Shown: in pieces, positions 62,395 to 64,000 of the stretch | Layout: each line of letters begins with the position of its first letter | How positions within the stretch are numbered: position 1 is the first letter of the stretch | DNA from: Planctomycetota bacterium | GTDB lineage: Bacteria > Planctomycetota > Planctomycetia > Pirellulales > PALSA-1355 | Direction: 5' to 3' | DNA length: 64,000 nt | Assembly: GCA_003389325.1 (NCBI GenBank) | Contig: QQVE01000047.1 | Span: forward strand, 62,001 to 126,000 | Position numbers and translations under genes: made by a program | The notes under the pieces: generated by a model | Told to the model about the DNA's origin: nothing | The model's input: only the letters and a program-made list of their open reading frames with translations | Databases searched by the model: none

Positions 62395-62773
62395 GCAGTC
62401 TTTCCTTGCTAGGCGAGGTGGGTAATTGCACCAGTCTGATTGAGCGACAGCGCGCCTGTCAATCAGGGGACGTGGGCAGGCATCAACTAGCCCAAACGGC
62501 GGGTTTTTAACTTGCACGGCGACGCTTTCAGCGAAACGCACGCTCGTTGACTCCATTTAAATACCGCAACACCTTTTAAAAAAAGCACTTATGATCCACA
62601 CTCCGGCGCAGTTCGAACGCGCGACCAGGGCGGTGGAGAAACCGCCTGATTGCGGGCGGGGCTGCCAACGGCCCACGCTCTCCGCCAGGGTAGGCGGCTT
62701 ATCTCAAAACGTGGCAGCACCTTGCGGAGGGGGGGCGAAATGCATTTTTTGTGTTTATTTCGGCCGAAGCTAG
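62395..62773. other. intergenic region upstream of the partial exoprotein gene
   Basis: This stretch is unusually mixed in composition, with an A8 tract near 62577 and a T-rich patch near 62745. A hairpin (62626-62648) is annotated separately. No gene was supported; a tRNA-like T-arm string at 62607-62624 was rejected. Confidence 0.4.
62626..62648. other. intergenic stem-loop
   Basis: CAG-g-GCGGT pairs with ACCGC-CTG, eight base pairs with one bulged G, closing the loop GGAGAA. It lies 230 bases after the cytochrome gene start (minus strand) and upstream of the exoprotein promoter. Purpose is unknown. Confidence 0.35.
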
Positions 62774-62802
62774 TTGACAATCCCCCCAACTCGAACTCAA
62801 AT
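62774..62802 (+). promoter_or_regulatory. promoter of the partial exoprotein gene
   Basis: A perfect TTGACA (62774-62779), 17 bases, TCAAAT (62797-62802). The leader to the ATG at 63036 would be about 230 nt. Confidence 0.5.
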
Positions 62803-63035
62803 AGGGCCAGCGTCCCTGGTTACACTCCACGCAGACAGTGCAGGCCTCAGCAACCGATCCGCCGCTTCCTTCGGATGCTGGACTTTTTTCACTGTTTAGA
62901 CTTCCGAGTCCGGGAACGACGGGTCGCGGGGCAACTCACCTTTTGCTCAACCATTCGCATCCGCCTCGATCTCGTTCTCCAATTGTCATTCCATCCATCC
63001 CTAGGTAGGCCCGTCCTCGCAGGAGCGTCGAAAAT

Positions 63036-64000
63036 ATGAACCGCAATTCCCTGTTCGGTCGACTCGTTGACAGCACCGGCAGCCAAACAGCCGATCGCCC
63101 CGAACACCATCGCATGCGTCTTGAGCCTTTGGAAGACCGCAAGATGCTGGCGCTAACGGTCTACGTCAACGACAACTGGGTCAACGCCACCGACCCCGGT
63201 AATCCGGTTGAAGTCGGCGACTTCGTCACCAACAGCAACGACACCATCAACCCCGGCGGCATTTTCGCTGAATACGGCGTGGACGCCTTCGGCACCGTCG
63301 ACGGAACGAGCGTCGGTGGCGTCGACAAGATCTTCGACGCCATTCAGGCCACTGACGCGGGCGGAACCCTGAACCTGTTGGAGGGTACCTACACCGAATC
63401 CGACGTCGTGATCGACCGCGCGATGAATTTCATCGGCGCCGATCCGGCACAGGCCACCTCCTTGATCGTGCCGGAGATCGCCTCTTCGGGCGATTTGAGC
63501 AATTTCGGTCCCGGCACGCACTCGGGCATCATCGTCTACTCGCCGAGCGTAACGGTCACCAACGTCCACCTCGATGGAAATGGCAATGGATCGTTGGGCG
63601 GCAGCCTCAACTTCCATCAAGGCATCACCACCCTGTACGACACCCAGAACGGCGGCGACTACGCGTCGCTTCGCAACGGCAACCTGCCCGTGATTCAACT
63701 GGGTCCGATCGCCAACCAGCAGCGGTCGATTCCGGCCCTGCGGTTCCAGAACGTGACCGTTGACAATACGTTCTGGCACGGAATCACGTTGGCGGCCCCG
63801 CAGGGCAAGGTGTACGGCGAGTCGGGTACCGGACTGGACATTCAGGATGCGACGGTCAACAACGTCGGCAACGGCGCAGACCTCAACCGCATCGGTATTC
63901 TGGGCCTCAACCTCGACAACTCGCCTCTGACGCCCAGCTCGAACGTGCTCAACTCGACGGTGAATGGCGCCGGCGTCGGCGTGTCGCTGAAGGTGTTCGG
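63036..64000 (+). CDS. secreted LEPLEDR-type beta-helix exoprotein (partial)
   Basis: This gene is open to the end of the window: 321 codons are visible with no stop. The ATG at 63036 follows AGGAG ten bases upstream. The basic N-terminus carries the motif RLEPLEDRKMLA (about residues 28-39), the signal-like hallmark of large planctomycete surface proteins. After it come beta-rich, Asn/Gly/Asp-rich stretches (VNDNWVNATDPGNPVEVGD, then repeated rungs such as VTVTNVHLDGNGNG), which suggest a right-handed beta-helix or a pectate-lyase-like fold. The full length is unknown. The G8 protein at 10670-13408 has the same N-terminal hallmark. Confidence 0.85.
   Translation, partial: MNRNSLFGRLVDSTGSQTADRPEHHRMRLEPLEDRKMLALTVYVNDNWVNATDPGNPVEVGDFVTNSNDTINPGGIFAEYGVDAFGTVDGTSVGGVDKIFDAIQATDAGGTLNLLEGTYTESDVVIDRAMNFIGADPAQATSLIVPEIASSGDLSNFGPGTHSGIIVYSPSVTVTNVHLDGNGNGSLGGSLNFHQGITTLYDTQNGGDYASLRNGNLPVIQLGPIANQQRSIPALRFQNVTVDNTFWHGITLAAPQGKVYGESGTGLDIQDATVNNVGNGADLNRIGILGLNLDNSPLTPSSNVLNSTVNGAGVGVSLKVF

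Noticed and set aside
62607-62624. A T-arm-like string (stem, GTTCGAAC, stem) suggesting a tRNA.
   Set aside because: GTTCGAAC is its own reverse complement and the arm folds, but no matching acceptor stem, D-arm or anticodon arm could be found on either strand.

Overview
The window looks like a chromosomal segment of a planctomycete, probably of the Pirellulales type. The evidence is gene content: several sulfatases, a DUF1080 protein, proteins with the N-terminal LEPLE-type motif typical of planctomycete secreted proteins, a PPC-domain giant protein, WXG100-like proteins beside an FtsK-type ATPase, and many GTG/TTG starts in GC-rich DNA. No rRNA, tRNA, CRISPR array, integrase or insertion sequence was recognised.

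Layout. 0-10.5 kb holds housekeeping genes: a winged-helix AAA ATPase, aconitase, a cold-shock protein with structured leader and terminator, endonuclease IV, an HD-domain phosphohydrolase, a zinc-ribbon membrane protein and a tandem-ACT protein. 10.6-25.2 kb is rich in surface and export genes: a G8-domain beta-helix protein, an MscS channel, a CPBP-type membrane protein, an AhpD-like protein, a translationally coupled sulfatase-PhoD-sulfatase operon and an ABC exporter. 25.3-30.6 kb is one tightly coupled minus-strand operon behind a good promoter. It encodes a WXG100-like protein, a charged helical protein, a second small WXG100-like protein and a 1321-residue membrane-anchored ATPase with three FtsK-like modules, of which only the middle one keeps its Walker motifs. 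It resembles a minimal, divergent type VII (ESX/Ess) secretion system and is the most interesting locus here.

30.7-47.4 kb carries a sialidase, a TPR glycosyltransferase, a DUF1080 protein, and a coupled hydrolase/CitG-like/PTPS group that may make a pterin-type cofactor. It also holds polyphosphate kinase, an OmpH/Skp-like protein, pyrophosphatase, two tandem PKMT-like methyltransferases and a GMC oxidoreductase-aldehyde dehydrogenase pair. 47.4-49.5 kb is a small accessory island of visibly lower GC: an unknown gene, two tandem 110-residue paralogues and a pentapeptide-repeat gene whose start is doubtful.

49.6-64 kb holds ethanolamine ammonia-lyase (eutBC) without a microcompartment, a D-2-hydroxyacid dehydrogenase, a 995-residue PPC protein and a PadR regulator with an orphan permease-prefix protein. 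It ends with an esterase, a phytanoyl-CoA dioxygenase-like protein, GlgX, a c'-like cytochrome and a LEPLEDR-type exoprotein that runs off the window. Many neighbouring genes share the 4-base ATGA or GTGA stop/start overlap, so operons here are probably translationally coupled.
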